Part shown: positions 8,535-16,671 of the stretch, piece by piece
Position numbering within the stretch: position 1 is the first letter of the stretch
Layout of the letters: each line of letters starts with the position of its first letter
Assembly (NCBI RefSeq): GCF_025808395.1
Contig: NZ_CP075524.1
Coordinates: 1,612,001 to 1,676,000 of the forward strand
Length of the DNA: 64,000 nt
Direction: 5' to 3'
DNA from: Microcella sp.
Lineage (GTDB): Bacteria > Actinomycetota > Actinomycetes > Actinomycetales > Microbacteriaceae
Position numbers and translations under genes: made by a program
Notes under the pieces: generated by a model
What the model saw: only the letters and a program-made list of their open reading frames with translations
What the model was told of the DNA's origin: nothing
The model's database searches: none

Positions 8535-9266
8535 CTACGTGGTCGCCCCGGGCTTCATCGACTTCATCGCCTGCAAGACGTCGACGGCCGAGGCGATCGG
8601 CCTGGCCTCTGCGTCGTCGTCGTGACCGAGATCGGCGAGCGACTGATACGCCATCTCGCGGCGGCCGATGACGAACCAGATGCCGCGCGCGGGCTCATCG
8701 CCCTGATTCGTGTAGAGGTGCGGTCGCTGCGCGTCGAAGCAGAACGAGTCTCCGGGTGTGAGCTCGTAGGTCTCGAAGTCGATGCGCAGAGTGAGTCGAC
8801 CCTCGAGCAGCACTCCGTATTCGAGTGCGGCGTGGCGCATCATCTTTCCTTCGACCGACGACGAACCGGCGGGAGCGTAGGTGACGATGAGCGGATCAGC
8901 GACCGCCGAGTCGCCGACAGCCAGGCGCTCCCAGGTGACCCCGTTCTCCATCTCGATCACGGGGTTGTCTTCACGGCGCTGCACGACCGAGTCACTCTCG
9001 CGCGAGCCCGCCCCGTGCGCACTCGCGTCGGAGTCGCCGAGCGCGAGAGATGCCGCGGTCGACCGATTGTGGCCCATGAGGCCATCGAGCGAGATGCCCA
9101 GGTAGTTGACCAGCGCGTAGAGCGTGCTGACCGAGGGCTGGGTCTTGCCGGTCTCCACTTGCGAGAGCAGGCTCGCCGAGACTCCCACGGCTGAGGCGAC
9201 AGCCCGCAGACTGAGCTTGCGAGATTCACGAACGCGCCGCAACTCCGCGCCTACATCTAGCTGCAT
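8535..9266 (-). CDS. XRE-family regulator with C-terminal cupin domain
   Basis: A 243-residue protein with an N-terminal helix-turn-helix at about residues 8-62 (SLRAVASAVGVSASLLSQVE) and a C-terminal cupin at about 150-225 (MRHAALEYGVLLEGRL, then LTPGDSFCF). Regulators of this build, such as PuuR of E. coli, control uptake and breakdown of nitrogenous compounds and respond to a ligand in the cupin. A 17-bp palindrome-like site lies 49 bp upstream of its own ATG and recurs before every unit of the neighbouring catabolic island, so this is the best candidate for the island's regulator. That link is inferred. The start has an AAAGG ribosome site. Confidence 0.88.
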   Translation of the reverse strand: MQLDVGAELRRVRESRKLSLRAVASAVGVSASLLSQVETGKTQPSVSTLYALVNYLGISLDGLMGHNRSTAASLALGDSDASAHGAGSRESDSVVQRREDNPVIEMENGVTWERLAVGDSAVADPLIVTYAPAGSSSVEGKMMRHAALEYGVLLEGRLTLRIDFETYELTPGDSFCFDAQRPHLYTNQGDEPARGIWFVIGRREMAYQSLADLGHDDDAEARPIASAVDVLQAMKSMKPGATT

Positions 9267-9314
9267 CGTCGCACCTTTCGCGTTCGTCCGCCGACCCCCG
9301 AGGGAATGTCACAT

Positions 9315-9331
9315 CGTCAGTGTTGGTGAAC
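9315..9331. promoter_or_regulatory. Island operator, copy 1 (XRE-cupin promoter)
   Basis: CGTCAGTGTTGGTGAAC, matching the pattern GTTCA-N7-TGAAC in 8 of the 10 arm positions and identical to the copy at 27474-27490 in TCAGT and GGTGAAC. It lies 49 bp upstream of the XRE-cupin start, which fits autoregulation. Confidence 0.5.
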
Positions 9332-9424
9332 AGTTCCGTGGCGCAAGCCTAGTCGAACTCCTTCGCAGTACGCGCATTTCACGTGACGAATGCTGACATC
9401 CTGGCGAGAGTGGCCCGGCTCGCT

Positions 9425-9441
9425 GTAAAGTATTACTGTAC
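9425..9441. promoter_or_regulatory. Island operator, copy 2 (dehydrogenase promoter)
   Basis: GTAAAGTATTACTGTAC, an inverted repeat GTA-A-A-N7-T-G-TAC with the same 5-7-5 geometry as the other copies. It shares GTAAAGTAT with the reverse complement of the copy at 20836-20852. It is 38 bp upstream of the leader ORF and 84 bp upstream of the dehydrogenase. Confidence 0.5.
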
Positions 9442-9478
9442 ATTCCGCGCGCACGGCTCGACGGTGAGGACGACCCCC

Positions 9479-9529
9479 ATGCAGAACGCAGCGACTGACA
9501 CGACGCGTACCCGCGCGGTGAACTCGTGA
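9479..9529 (+). CDS. Possible 16-codon leader ORF coupled to the downstream dehydrogenase
   Basis: ATG at 9479 opens a 16-residue frame (MQNAATDTTRTRAVNS) that ends in TGA at 9527-9529. This stop overlaps the GTG start of the next gene in the sequence TCGTGA. A GTGAGGA ribosome-site-like stretch lies about eight bases upstream. A similar arrangement occurs before the alcohol dehydrogenase at 20720-20818. The product has no recognisable domain; the ORF may serve to couple translation or to act as a small regulatory leader. Being so short, it could be chance. Confidence 0.35.
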   Translation: MQNAATDTTRTRAVNS

Positions 9530-10431
9530 CGACCACGCGGCCTGCCGTCGGATTCATCGGCCTCGGCGCCATGGGCTCGGCGATGGCGACACGGCTGCTC
9601 GACCAAGCGTTCGCCGTCACTGCGTGGAATCGTAGTGAACGCGCGGTGCTCGAGCTCACGCAGCACGAACGGGCGACGGCGGCCGAGACTCCCGCAGCGG
9701 TCTTCGCGGCGGCACCGGTCGTTCACTCGATGCTCGCCGATGATGAGGCGCTGCTGACGCTGTTCAGCGATGAACTGCTCGCGAGCATCCCCACGGGACG
9801 GGTGCACGTCAACCACGCGACCATCAGCCCAGCGGCGGCCCGAGAGCTCGCCGATCGGCATGAGCGGCACGCCGTCGGCTATGTGCAGGCACCGGTGCTC
9901 GGTCGTTCGACGATCGCCGCCACCGGCGGCCTGCTGGTCGTCGCCTCAGGAGACCCCGAGTCGGTCGCGGCGGCGATGCCGTCTCTCGAGGCGCTCGGGC
10001 AGCGAACCTGGAATCTCGGCGCAGACGTCACGATGGCGAGCGTCGTCAAGATCGCCGTGAACTACAGCCTCATCAGCGCCATGCAGTCGATCGCCGAGTC
10101 GGTGGCGCTCGTCGAAGCCGCCGGCATCGACTCGAGCGAGTTCGTGCAGATTCTCACGCACACCGCGTTCAGCGGCGCAGCACACAAGGGCTACGCTCCG
10201 ATCATCGCCGAGCAGCGCTACCAGCCCGTGGGCTTCGCCATGAGCCTCGGGCTCAAAGACCTCGGCCTCGCCGAGCAGGCAGCCGCCGATCGCGGAGTAT
10301 CGCTGCCGATCGCTCCGGTGCTGCACGAGCTCTTCGAGGCAGCGGCCGCCGACCCCGAGCTGCGAGAGCTCGACTGGTCGGCCGTCGCCGAGGTCACTCG
10401 ACGACGCAGCGGCCTGACCCCCGAACGCTGA
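9526..10431 (+). CDS. 3-hydroxyisobutyrate dehydrogenase-family NAD(P)-dependent oxidoreductase
   Basis: A 301-residue beta-hydroxyacid dehydrogenase. The N-terminal cofactor motif GFIGLGAMGSAMA is at residues 9-21, the substrate loop NHATISPAA replaces the usual D-x-S-T-x-S-P, and APVLGRS...GGLLVVASG follows. The catalytic Lys is in VVKIAVNYSL near residue 170. Relatives reduce or oxidise 3-hydroxyisobutyrate, tartronate semialdehyde or related beta-hydroxyacids; which one applies here is open. The GTG start at 9526 overlaps the stop of a short leader ORF. It has its own copy of the island operator upstream and converges on the M24 gene. Confidence 0.85.
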   Translation: MTTTRPAVGFIGLGAMGSAMATRLLDQAFAVTAWNRSERAVLELTQHERATAAETPAAVFAAAPVVHSMLADDEALLTLFSDELLASIPTGRVHVNHATISPAAARELADRHERHAVGYVQAPVLGRSTIAATGGLLVVASGDPESVAAAMPSLEALGQRTWNLGADVTMASVVKIAVNYSLISAMQSIAESVALVEAAGIDSSEFVQILTHTAFSGAAHKGYAPIIAEQRYQPVGFAMSLGLKDLGLAEQAAADRGVSLPIAPVLHELFEAAAADPELRELDWSAVAEVTRRRSGLTPER

Positions 10432-10459
10432 GTCTGGCCGCACGCGCCGGGGTCAGGCC
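10411..10459. terminator. Inverted repeat at convergent gene ends
   Basis: GGCCTGACCCC at 10411-10421 is the exact reverse complement of GGGGTCAGGCC at 10449-10459, with a 27-bp loop. Each arm lies inside the end of one of the two convergent genes, so it could stop transcription from either side. There is no clear U-tract. Confidence 0.45.
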
Positions 10460-11835
10460 CCGCCGCGGCCGTCGACGGTGTTGAGGTGCGACTGCGAATC
10501 GCGCAGCGTGCTCAGCTCGCCGCCCACCGAGTAGTAGCGCTTGCCGGCGACGAGCAGTTCTTCGGCCGGAAACTTGGTGATGACCTCGCACCCGGTGGCC
10601 GTCACGACGACCTCTTCTTCGATGCGCGCGGCGCCCCAGCCGTCGGCCGCCGGCCAGTAGGTCTCGAGCGCGAACACCATGCCCTCTTCGATCACTTCGG
10701 GGTGGTCGAACGAGGTCAGCCGCGAGAAGATCGGCTTCTCCCAGATCGACAACCCGACTCCGTGACCGTACTGGAGGGCGAACGCCGCTTCTTCGTCGGC
10801 GAACCCGAACTCTTGAGCCTTCGGCCACACCGCCACGATGTCGGCCGTCGTGGCGCCGGGCTTCACGAGGGCGATCGCGCGATCCATGTACTCCCGGGCG
10901 CGCGTGTATGCGTCTTTCTGAGCCTGGCTCGCCGAGCCCACCGCGAAGGTGCGGTAGTAGCAGGTGCGGTACCCGTTGAAGCTGTGCAGAATGTCGAAGA
11001 ACGCCGGGTCTCCTGGGCGAATCAGTCGGTCGCTGAACACGTGCGGGTGCGGCGAGCAGCGCTCGCCCGAGATCGCGTTGACGCCTTCGACATACTCAGA
11101 GCCGAGGTCGTAGAGGGTCTTGGCGACGAGCCCGACGGTCTCGTTCTCGCGCACACCGGGTCGCAGAAATTCGTACAGGTTCTCGTAGGCCGCATCCACC
11201 ATCGAGGCGGCTTGCGTCAGCAGGCGAATCTCGTCACCGGTCTTGATGCGGCGAGCTTCCATGAACACCTGCTGGCCGTCGACGACCTGGATGCCCTCCT
11301 TCTGCAGCGCGAACAGAATGGGCAGCTCGATCACGTCGACGCCGAGCGGCTCGTTCGCGAGACCGAATTTGTCGAGCTCGCGCTTGATCTTGCGAGCCAC
11401 CTCTTCAGCGATGCCGGCGTCTGGCGGAAACGCTCCGCGAAGCGTCGAGATGCCAGCACGCGAGCCGCTCTCGAGTCGAGGGCGCGTCGCACCATGGTGG
11501 GGCGCATGCGGGTCGGCGTCTGCCTCGGCGTGGGTCTGATCGAGCCACGGGTTGTAGAGCGAGTGGTGCTTCGCCGCCGAGCCGAAGTCCCACATGATCG
11601 GGTCGGTCTTGCGAGTGATGAGTGAGAAGCGAATGAGCTTGTCCATCGCCCACGTACCGATATGGGTCGACGTCATGTACCGGATGTTCGAGAAGTCGAA
11701 CGCGAGCAGCGCCCCCACCTCAGACTTCTCGAGCTGCGCCTTGAGCCGCAGAAGCCGATCAGTGCGCAAGCGGTCGAAGTCGACGCGTGCCTCCCAGTCG
11801 ACGGCGTTCATGCCGGTGGTTCCGGTGCTCTTCAT
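10453..11835 (-). CDS. M24-family (creatinase/aminopeptidase P fold) hydrolase
   Basis: A 460-residue pita-bread-fold protein: N-terminal creatinase domain (about 1-200) and C-terminal M24 domain. Most metal-ligand positions of M24 peptidases are recognisable: Asp in PAFFDI, His in YGHGVG, Glu in FALETYWP and Glu in ARIEEEV. The second Asp is replaced: the usual GYcsDitRTF appears as GYRTCYYRTF. Loss of that Asp, and the tail motif VITKFP, recall the metal-independent creatinase branch, so a C-N hydrolase acting on a guanidino or ring-opened compound is more likely than a peptidase. It is the last gene of the amidohydrolase-transporter operon, 72 bp after the ABC gene. Function is inferred. 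Confidence 0.75.
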   Translation of the reverse strand: MKSTGTTGMNAVDWEARVDFDRLRTDRLLRLKAQLEKSEVGALLAFDFSNIRYMTSTHIGTWAMDKLIRFSLITRKTDPIMWDFGSAAKHHSLYNPWLDQTHAEADADPHAPHHGATRPRLESGSRAGISTLRGAFPPDAGIAEEVARKIKRELDKFGLANEPLGVDVIELPILFALQKEGIQVVDGQQVFMEARRIKTGDEIRLLTQAASMVDAAYENLYEFLRPGVRENETVGLVAKTLYDLGSEYVEGVNAISGERCSPHPHVFSDRLIRPGDPAFFDILHSFNGYRTCYYRTFAVGSASQAQKDAYTRAREYMDRAIALVKPGATTADIVAVWPKAQEFGFADEEAAFALQYGHGVGLSIWEKPIFSRLTSFDHPEVIEEGMVFALETYWPAADGWGAARIEEEVVVTATGCEVITKFPAEELLVAGKRYYSVGGELSTLRDSQSHLNTVDGRGGA

Positions 11836-11907
11836 GGTCTCTTCGTGTCCAATCGTGATGGGTCGTTGGTCGAGTCTCTGACACTGGGTGGTCGAAGCTC
11901 GGGAGGT

Positions 11908-14397
11908 CTACGGGAGCGCCGCTCTCTTGCGCCTCCACGTCGCGACGATGGGAATCAAGGCGGCGAGGATGACGAAGATGCCCTGCAGCCAGTACTGCCA
12001 CGAGAGTCCCAGCGACAAGAAGCTCAGAGCGCTCGTGATCGTCTGCAAGAGCAATCCGGCGGCCGCCACCGCGATCGCCGAGCCCGAGCCGCCGAAGATG
12101 CTGGCGCCCGCGATGACGATCGCCGTCACCGACGTCAGGGTGAGAGCCTGGCCCGTGTTCGCGTCACCGATGCCGGTGCGCGTGTAGAGGATGAGGCCGG
12201 CGATCGATGCCAGTACGCCCGCACCGACGGCGGCGTAGAAGCGCATGCGGTCGACATTGACGCCCATTCGGTTCGCCTTGACCGGGTCAGACCCGGCGGC
12301 TCGCAGGCCGCGACCCAGGTTGGTGCGCTCGATCACGAACCAGAGCGCGACGGCGAGGATGACCGCGATCATCAGCACGACCGGAATGCCGGCGATGACT
12401 GTTCCGATGGCCGCCATGATGTCGCCAGTCGCCGAACCGCCCGGGGCACGGCGCAGCACTTGAGCGACGCCGACGACGGCGATCGATGTCACGAGTGTCG
12501 CGATCACCGGGGGCAGCCCGAGTCTCGTGACCAGCAGACCGTTCACGACGCCCACTGCGAGACCGGCGAGTATCGCCAGCAGCACCCCGAGCGCGAAGAA
12601 GCCTGGCCCGGCCTGGCCGAAGAACGAGATCACCACAGTCGACAGTGCGACGACTGAACCGATGCTGAGGTCGATGCCGCCCGTCATGACCACCAAGAGC
12701 TGAGCGAGGCCGACGAGAATGATGACCGACGACGCAGCGAGCAGCTGGCTCAGGTTGAGCGGGCTCAAGAAGGCCGAAGAGACGAGTGTGGTCGCGAGGC
12801 TCAACGTCAGGGCGAGGCCCAGCAAGACTGTCGCCTGGGTTCCCCCGGGGCCGAGCGGCGATCGCCGGCGGCGCATTCCCGTCTCTGCGGTGATGGTGGT
12901 CGACTCAGAGGTGTCGGTCGACAAGACCGCGGCACCGGTGATCGCACGCTCGGTGACGTCGTCTCCGTTGAGCACGGCCTGCACCCGCCCGCGCGAGAAG
13001 ACCACGACTCTGTCGCATAGGCCCTCGAGCTCGACCGCATCGGTCGACAGCACGACCACAGCGGTGCCCGATTCGGCCATTGCTCGAAGAAAGGAGTAGA
13101 TCTCGACGCGAGCACCGGCGTCGACGCCCTGAGTGGGGTCTTCTACCAGCAAGACCCGGGGGTTGCCGAGGCGCGCCCGTGCGAGCAGCACCTTCTGCTG
13201 GCTGCCGCCCGAGAGCGAGACGATCGACGTCTCGAGCGTGGGGGTCTTGACGGCAAGGCCCTCGATGGCCTGGCGGGTCAGGCGGTACTCGGCAGATCGA
13301 TTCACGAAGCCGAACGGCATCGCCTCGCGCAGTGACGGCGCGACGACGTTCTCGCGAATCGTCATCTTGCCGAACATGGCTTCACCGATTCGGTCGCCGG
13401 GCAGATAGACGACTCCGGCACGTTTGGCTGAGCGCGGTGATCGCACTGAGATCTCGTGCCCGTCGAGCTCGACGACACCCGTCGTCGTGCCGTGGCCTCC
13501 GAGAGCGCGCAGCACTTCGCGCTGACCGTTGCCCTCGACTCCGGCGAGCCCGATGATCTCGCCCGGCTTGGCCGTGAAGCTCACATCGCTGAAGCCGGCC
13601 GACGAGAGCGACGCCACGGCGAGCAAGGGCTCGGCGTCGGCCGCCACGGTCGCTTTGTCGGGAAAGGTGGTCTCGAGCGATCGCCCGACGATGAGCTCGA
13701 CGATCTGCTCTTCGTCGTAGTCGGCGACGAGGCCACGACCGACCACTTTGCCGTCACGAAGAACGGTGAGGTCGTCGCCGATCTCGATGACCTCGGGAAT
13801 CCGGTGGGTGATGTACACGATCGCCGTGCCGTCGGCAAGAAGCTCGGCGATGCGATCGAAGAGCCACCGAGTCTCTTCAGGGCCGAGCGCTTCAGTAGGC
13901 TCGTCGAGCACGAGCACACGCGGTTCGCTCGCGAGCGCGGCGGCGATCTCGACGAGGTGCGCGTCGCGCAGCGACAGGTTCGAGACCAGTGCAGAGGGGT
14001 CGACCTTCAACCCGAGACTGGCGAAGTGCGTTGAGAGCCACGCCGCTGCCTCGCTGCGACGAGGTCGGCGAGACTCGGGCAAGAGCAAGAGCACCGAGTC
14101 GAGCACGCTCAGCGCGGGCGCGAGCGCCGGGGTCTGGTACACGATCGCGAGCCCGCTCTCGCGCGCGTCGCGCGGCTGCATGCGGGCGAGAGACTCGCCG
14201 GCAAGGCCGATCGTGCCGGAATCCGGCACGACCGACCCTGCGGCGACTCCGACGAGCGTGGACTTGCCCGCACCGTTCTCACCGAGAATCGCGTGAACCT
14301 TTCCAGGCGCGATCGACACACTGACATCGTCGAGCGCGCGAACGCCTGGGTAGGTCTTGGTGATACCCGTGAGGGTGAGGGCGGAGTCCATGGTCAT
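11908..14397 (-). CDS. ABC importer: two ATPase domains fused to a permease domain
   Basis: An 829-residue protein of the ribose/simple-sugar (RbsA-RbsC) class. Residues 1-250 form the first ATPase, with Walker A GENGAGKST, signature LSLRDAH and Walker B LVLDEPTEA. A second, degenerate ATPase unit follows to about 500 (LSGGSQQKVLLARA, LLVEDPTQG), as in RbsA. From about 510 to the end comes a multi-helix permease of the RbsC type. Fusion of the double ATPase with one permease, plus a free second permease encoded upstream, is unusual. Together with the lipoprotein it should import a small polar solute; in this context the solute is probably the island's substrate. Confidence 0.9.
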   Translation of the reverse strand: MTMDSALTLTGITKTYPGVRALDDVSVSIAPGKVHAILGENGAGKSTLVGVAAGSVVPDSGTIGLAGESLARMQPRDARESGLAIVYQTPALAPALSVLDSVLLLLPESRRPRRSEAAAWLSTHFASLGLKVDPSALVSNLSLRDAHLVEIAAALASEPRVLVLDEPTEALGPEETRWLFDRIAELLADGTAIVYITHRIPEVIEIGDDLTVLRDGKVVGRGLVADYDEEQIVELIVGRSLETTFPDKATVAADAEPLLAVASLSSAGFSDVSFTAKPGEIIGLAGVEGNGQREVLRALGGHGTTTGVVELDGHEISVRSPRSAKRAGVVYLPGDRIGEAMFGKMTIRENVVAPSLREAMPFGFVNRSAEYRLTRQAIEGLAVKTPTLETSIVSLSGGSQQKVLLARARLGNPRVLLVEDPTQGVDAGARVEIYSFLRAMAESGTAVVVLSTDAVELEGLCDRVVVFSRGRVQAVLNGDDVTERAITGAAVLSTDTSESTTITAETGMRRRRSPLGPGGTQATVLLGLALTLSLATTLVSSAFLSPLNLSQLLAASSVIILVGLAQLLVVMTGGIDLSIGSVVALSTVVISFFGQAGPGFFALGVLLAILAGLAVGVVNGLLVTRLGLPPVIATLVTSIAVVGVAQVLRRAPGGSATGDIMAAIGTVIAGIPVVLMIAVILAVALWFVIERTNLGRGLRAAGSDPVKANRMGVNVDRMRFYAAVGAGVLASIAGLILYTRTGIGDANTGQALTLTSVTAIVIAGASIFGGSGSAIAVAAAGLLLQTITSALSFLSLGLSWQYWLQGIFVILAALIPIVATWRRKRAALP

Positions 14398-14411
14398 CGG
14401 TGCTTTCGTGA

Positions 14412-15599
14412 TTAGTTGAACAGCGCGGCGATCTCGTCTGCGGTCAGCAGAGTCGACGGAGTCGCGTCCGGCGGAGCGTCAGGCAGGCAGGCCTGGCCGG
14501 GCTTGATCGAACCGGGCGCGGTTCCCGTCGAGTCTTCGACGATCGCCAGGTTGTAGATCGACGGCTCAGGGTTCGAACCGCCGTAGAACGCGGCAACCGC
14601 CTTGCGGAGGGCGACGCGACCGATCCACGTGCGCGACGAGACGGTCGCCAGCTCGTAGGCCGGGTTGGTCTCTTTGAGTGCGTCGAAGTTGCAGCTCAGC
14701 GAGTTGTCATCCGTGGTCGCCAGCAGCGGAAGCGACAGGCCAGCCGCTTCGTAGGCGCGGATGACGCCAGCCGCAGCTGCACCGTAGTCAGCAATGATCG
14801 CGTCGATCTGCGGGAACTGCGAGAGCAGGCCGGCCATGGCCTGCTGCGCCTGTGCAGGGTCCCAGTTCGTCACGACGGGCTCAGGGGTGAGCAGGGTGAT
14901 CTGCGGGTTCTCGGCGAGAACCTTCTCGAGGCCGTCGAACTCCTGCGTCGACACGAGCGCGCCAGCGGGGCCACCGAGGAACACCAGGTTGCCGCCCTCC
15001 GGGCCGAGCTGATCGACGATCCACTCGCCCTTCGAGATGCCCACGAACTCAGGAGACTGGTCGGCGTAGTCGAGGTAGTCGACTCCGGCCTGTCCCTGCG
15101 GGTCGGCGGCGAAGTTGACGACGATCGATCCGGCCTGGGTTGCCTGACGGATGGCGGGAAGGTGTGCCTCACCGGGACCGGCATCCGGGATCACCAGGAT
15201 GATGTCGGTGCCCTTGGCCGCGAGGCTCGTGATGCCGCTCGTGGTCGCTTCGAGATCGAAGAGTCCTGCGACGAATTCAACGCTCTCGATGAGGGGGCAC
15301 TGTGCCGCCTCGCTCTCGATCTCAGCCAGCACCGTCTTCGACCAGCTGTTCGTTCCGATGCCGTCGACGACGCCGACCGTGATCGGGTCGCCTTCGGTCG
15401 GGCAGACCTGGTCCATGGTGATGAACTGGTCGACCGTTCCCACTGACCCGGCGGCGATGTCTGCCACCAGGTTGTTGGGAGCTTCTCCGTCGGTTGGTGC
15501 TTCAGCATTGGTCGACGTGCAGCCGGTCAGGATCAGCGCGGCCACACCGACGGCAGACGCCGTTGATATGAGCTTCTTGCTCATCAATGTCATGCTCAT
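14412..15599 (-). CDS. Substrate-binding lipoprotein of the ribose-type ABC importer
   Basis: A 395-residue lipoprotein with an N-terminal signal and lipobox ALILTGC, which anchors it on the outer face of the membrane. The body is a type I periplasmic-binding fold (GTNSWSKTVLAEIESEA; later FLGGPAGALVSTQEF). The ATG at 15599 follows a GAGGAG ribosome site; the longer in-frame version to 15794 would overlap the permease gene antisense-free but adds a Ser/Arg-rich sequence without signal-peptide character. It sits between the free permease and the ATPase-permease fusion. The bound ligand is unknown: the fold binds sugars, nucleosides, autoinducers and others. Confidence 0.9.
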   Translation of the reverse strand: MSMTLMSKKLISTASAVGVAALILTGCTSTNAEAPTDGEAPNNLVADIAAGSVGTVDQFITMDQVCPTEGDPITVGVVDGIGTNSWSKTVLAEIESEAAQCPLIESVEFVAGLFDLEATTSGITSLAAKGTDIILVIPDAGPGEAHLPAIRQATQAGSIVVNFAADPQGQAGVDYLDYADQSPEFVGISKGEWIVDQLGPEGGNLVFLGGPAGALVSTQEFDGLEKVLAENPQITLLTPEPVVTNWDPAQAQQAMAGLLSQFPQIDAIIADYGAAAAGVIRAYEAAGLSLPLLATTDDNSLSCNFDALKETNPAYELATVSSRTWIGRVALRKAVAAFYGGSNPEPSIYNLAIVEDSTGTAPGSIKPGQACLPDAPPDATPSTLLTADEIAALFN

Positions 15600-15627
15600 T
15601 GCACAACTCCTCGTTGAGTAGGTGGTG

Positions 15628-16665
15628 CTAGGGATGGGTGTTTCTCGAGATCCGGAACAGGCTCTTGAGCCTTCCCGGGTTGCCGCCCAGTTGAAGCTGA
15701 GCAACGATCCCGACGCCGATGATGAGCGCCTGGACGATGTTCTGCACGGCCGTTGCCTGAGTGAAGGTCTGAACCAACTGGCTGAGCTGTGCAAGAAAGA
15801 GGGCTCCGAGGGCCGTGCCGACGATGCTGCCTCGGCCTCCCGTGAGCGCGGTGCCGCCGAGGACGACGGCAGCGATAGAGGGAAGCAGGTAGTCGTTGCC
15901 CGCCGTGAGAGTGGGCGACCGCAGCAACCCGGCGAGCAGCACGCCGCCCGCGGCGGCCAGGGCCGTCGAGAGCCAGTAGGCCGAGATGATGTAGCCGCGC
16001 GTCGCCACCCCGATGTTCGCAGCGCTGCGAGGGTTCTCGCCGACGAGCTCGAACCGGCGGCCGATGCGAGTGCCCTTGAGCACGACGTGCACCGCGATCA
16101 CGATCACGAGAGCGAACCACGCCAAGACCGGCACGCCCCACACCCGAGTCAGCGCGAAGCTGCTGAGCTCATCGGTGGTCTGGGCATTGAACCCTCCTGA
16201 GATCGCCTGCACGGCGCCGATCATGAGGGCGTTGCTCGCGATTGTGACGACCAGCGGTGGAAGCCCGAAGACGGCGATGACGACGCCGCTCAGCAGCCCG
16301 AAGAGCGACGTGGCGATGACGGCGACGACGATGGCGGTGCCGAGCCCCCAGTCTTCGTCGCCACCGAACTTGGCGACGATGAGAGCGCCTAGCGTGATGG
16401 CGCCGGGCACCGAGAGGTCGAGCCCTCCCTGCTGAATCACCAGGGTCTGCCCCACCGCGACGATGGCGGTCAACGCCGCGAAGGGAAGCATCGAGACGAT
16501 CGCCGTCTCGCTGACGCTTCCGATGGCGATCAGGGGGCTCACGGCGAACAGCACCGCGACGGCGACGAAGGCTCGGGTTCCGGGCCACGACCAGATCGTG
16601 CGAGCGAGCGAGGCCCGATCGATGATGTCTGGCCTGCCCTGCGGTCGTTCGTGAACGGCAGTCAT
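15628..16665 (-). CDS. ABC importer permease, ribose/simple-sugar class
   Basis: A 345-residue membrane protein with about eight to ten hydrophobic helices and the class motif of RbsC-like permeases (QQGGLDLSVPGAI near residue 83; GENPRSAANIGV near 230). It probably pairs with the permease half of the fusion protein encoded two genes downstream to make a heteromeric pore. The ATG at 16665 lies only 6 bp after the amidohydrolase stop, so the genes are co-transcribed. Confidence 0.9.
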   Translation of the reverse strand: MTAVHERPQGRPDIIDRASLARTIWSWPGTRAFVAVAVLFAVSPLIAIGSVSETAIVSMLPFAALTAIVAVGQTLVIQQGGLDLSVPGAITLGALIVAKFGGDEDWGLGTAIVVAVIATSLFGLLSGVVIAVFGLPPLVVTIASNALMIGAVQAISGGFNAQTTDELSSFALTRVWGVPVLAWFALVIVIAVHVVLKGTRIGRRFELVGENPRSAANIGVATRGYIISAYWLSTALAAAGGVLLAGLLRSPTLTAGNDYLLPSIAAVVLGGTALTGGRGSIVGTALGALFLAQLSQLVQTFTQATAVQNIVQALIIGVGIVAQLQLGGNPGRLKSLFRISRNTHP

Positions 16666-16671
16666 GGCCGA

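Noticed and set aside
10453..11835. M24 gene as DMSP lyase DddP or Xaa-Pro peptidase
   Set aside because: The altered metal site argues against an ordinary peptidase, and nothing else in the island points to DMSP; the creatinase-like reading fits better, though unproven.
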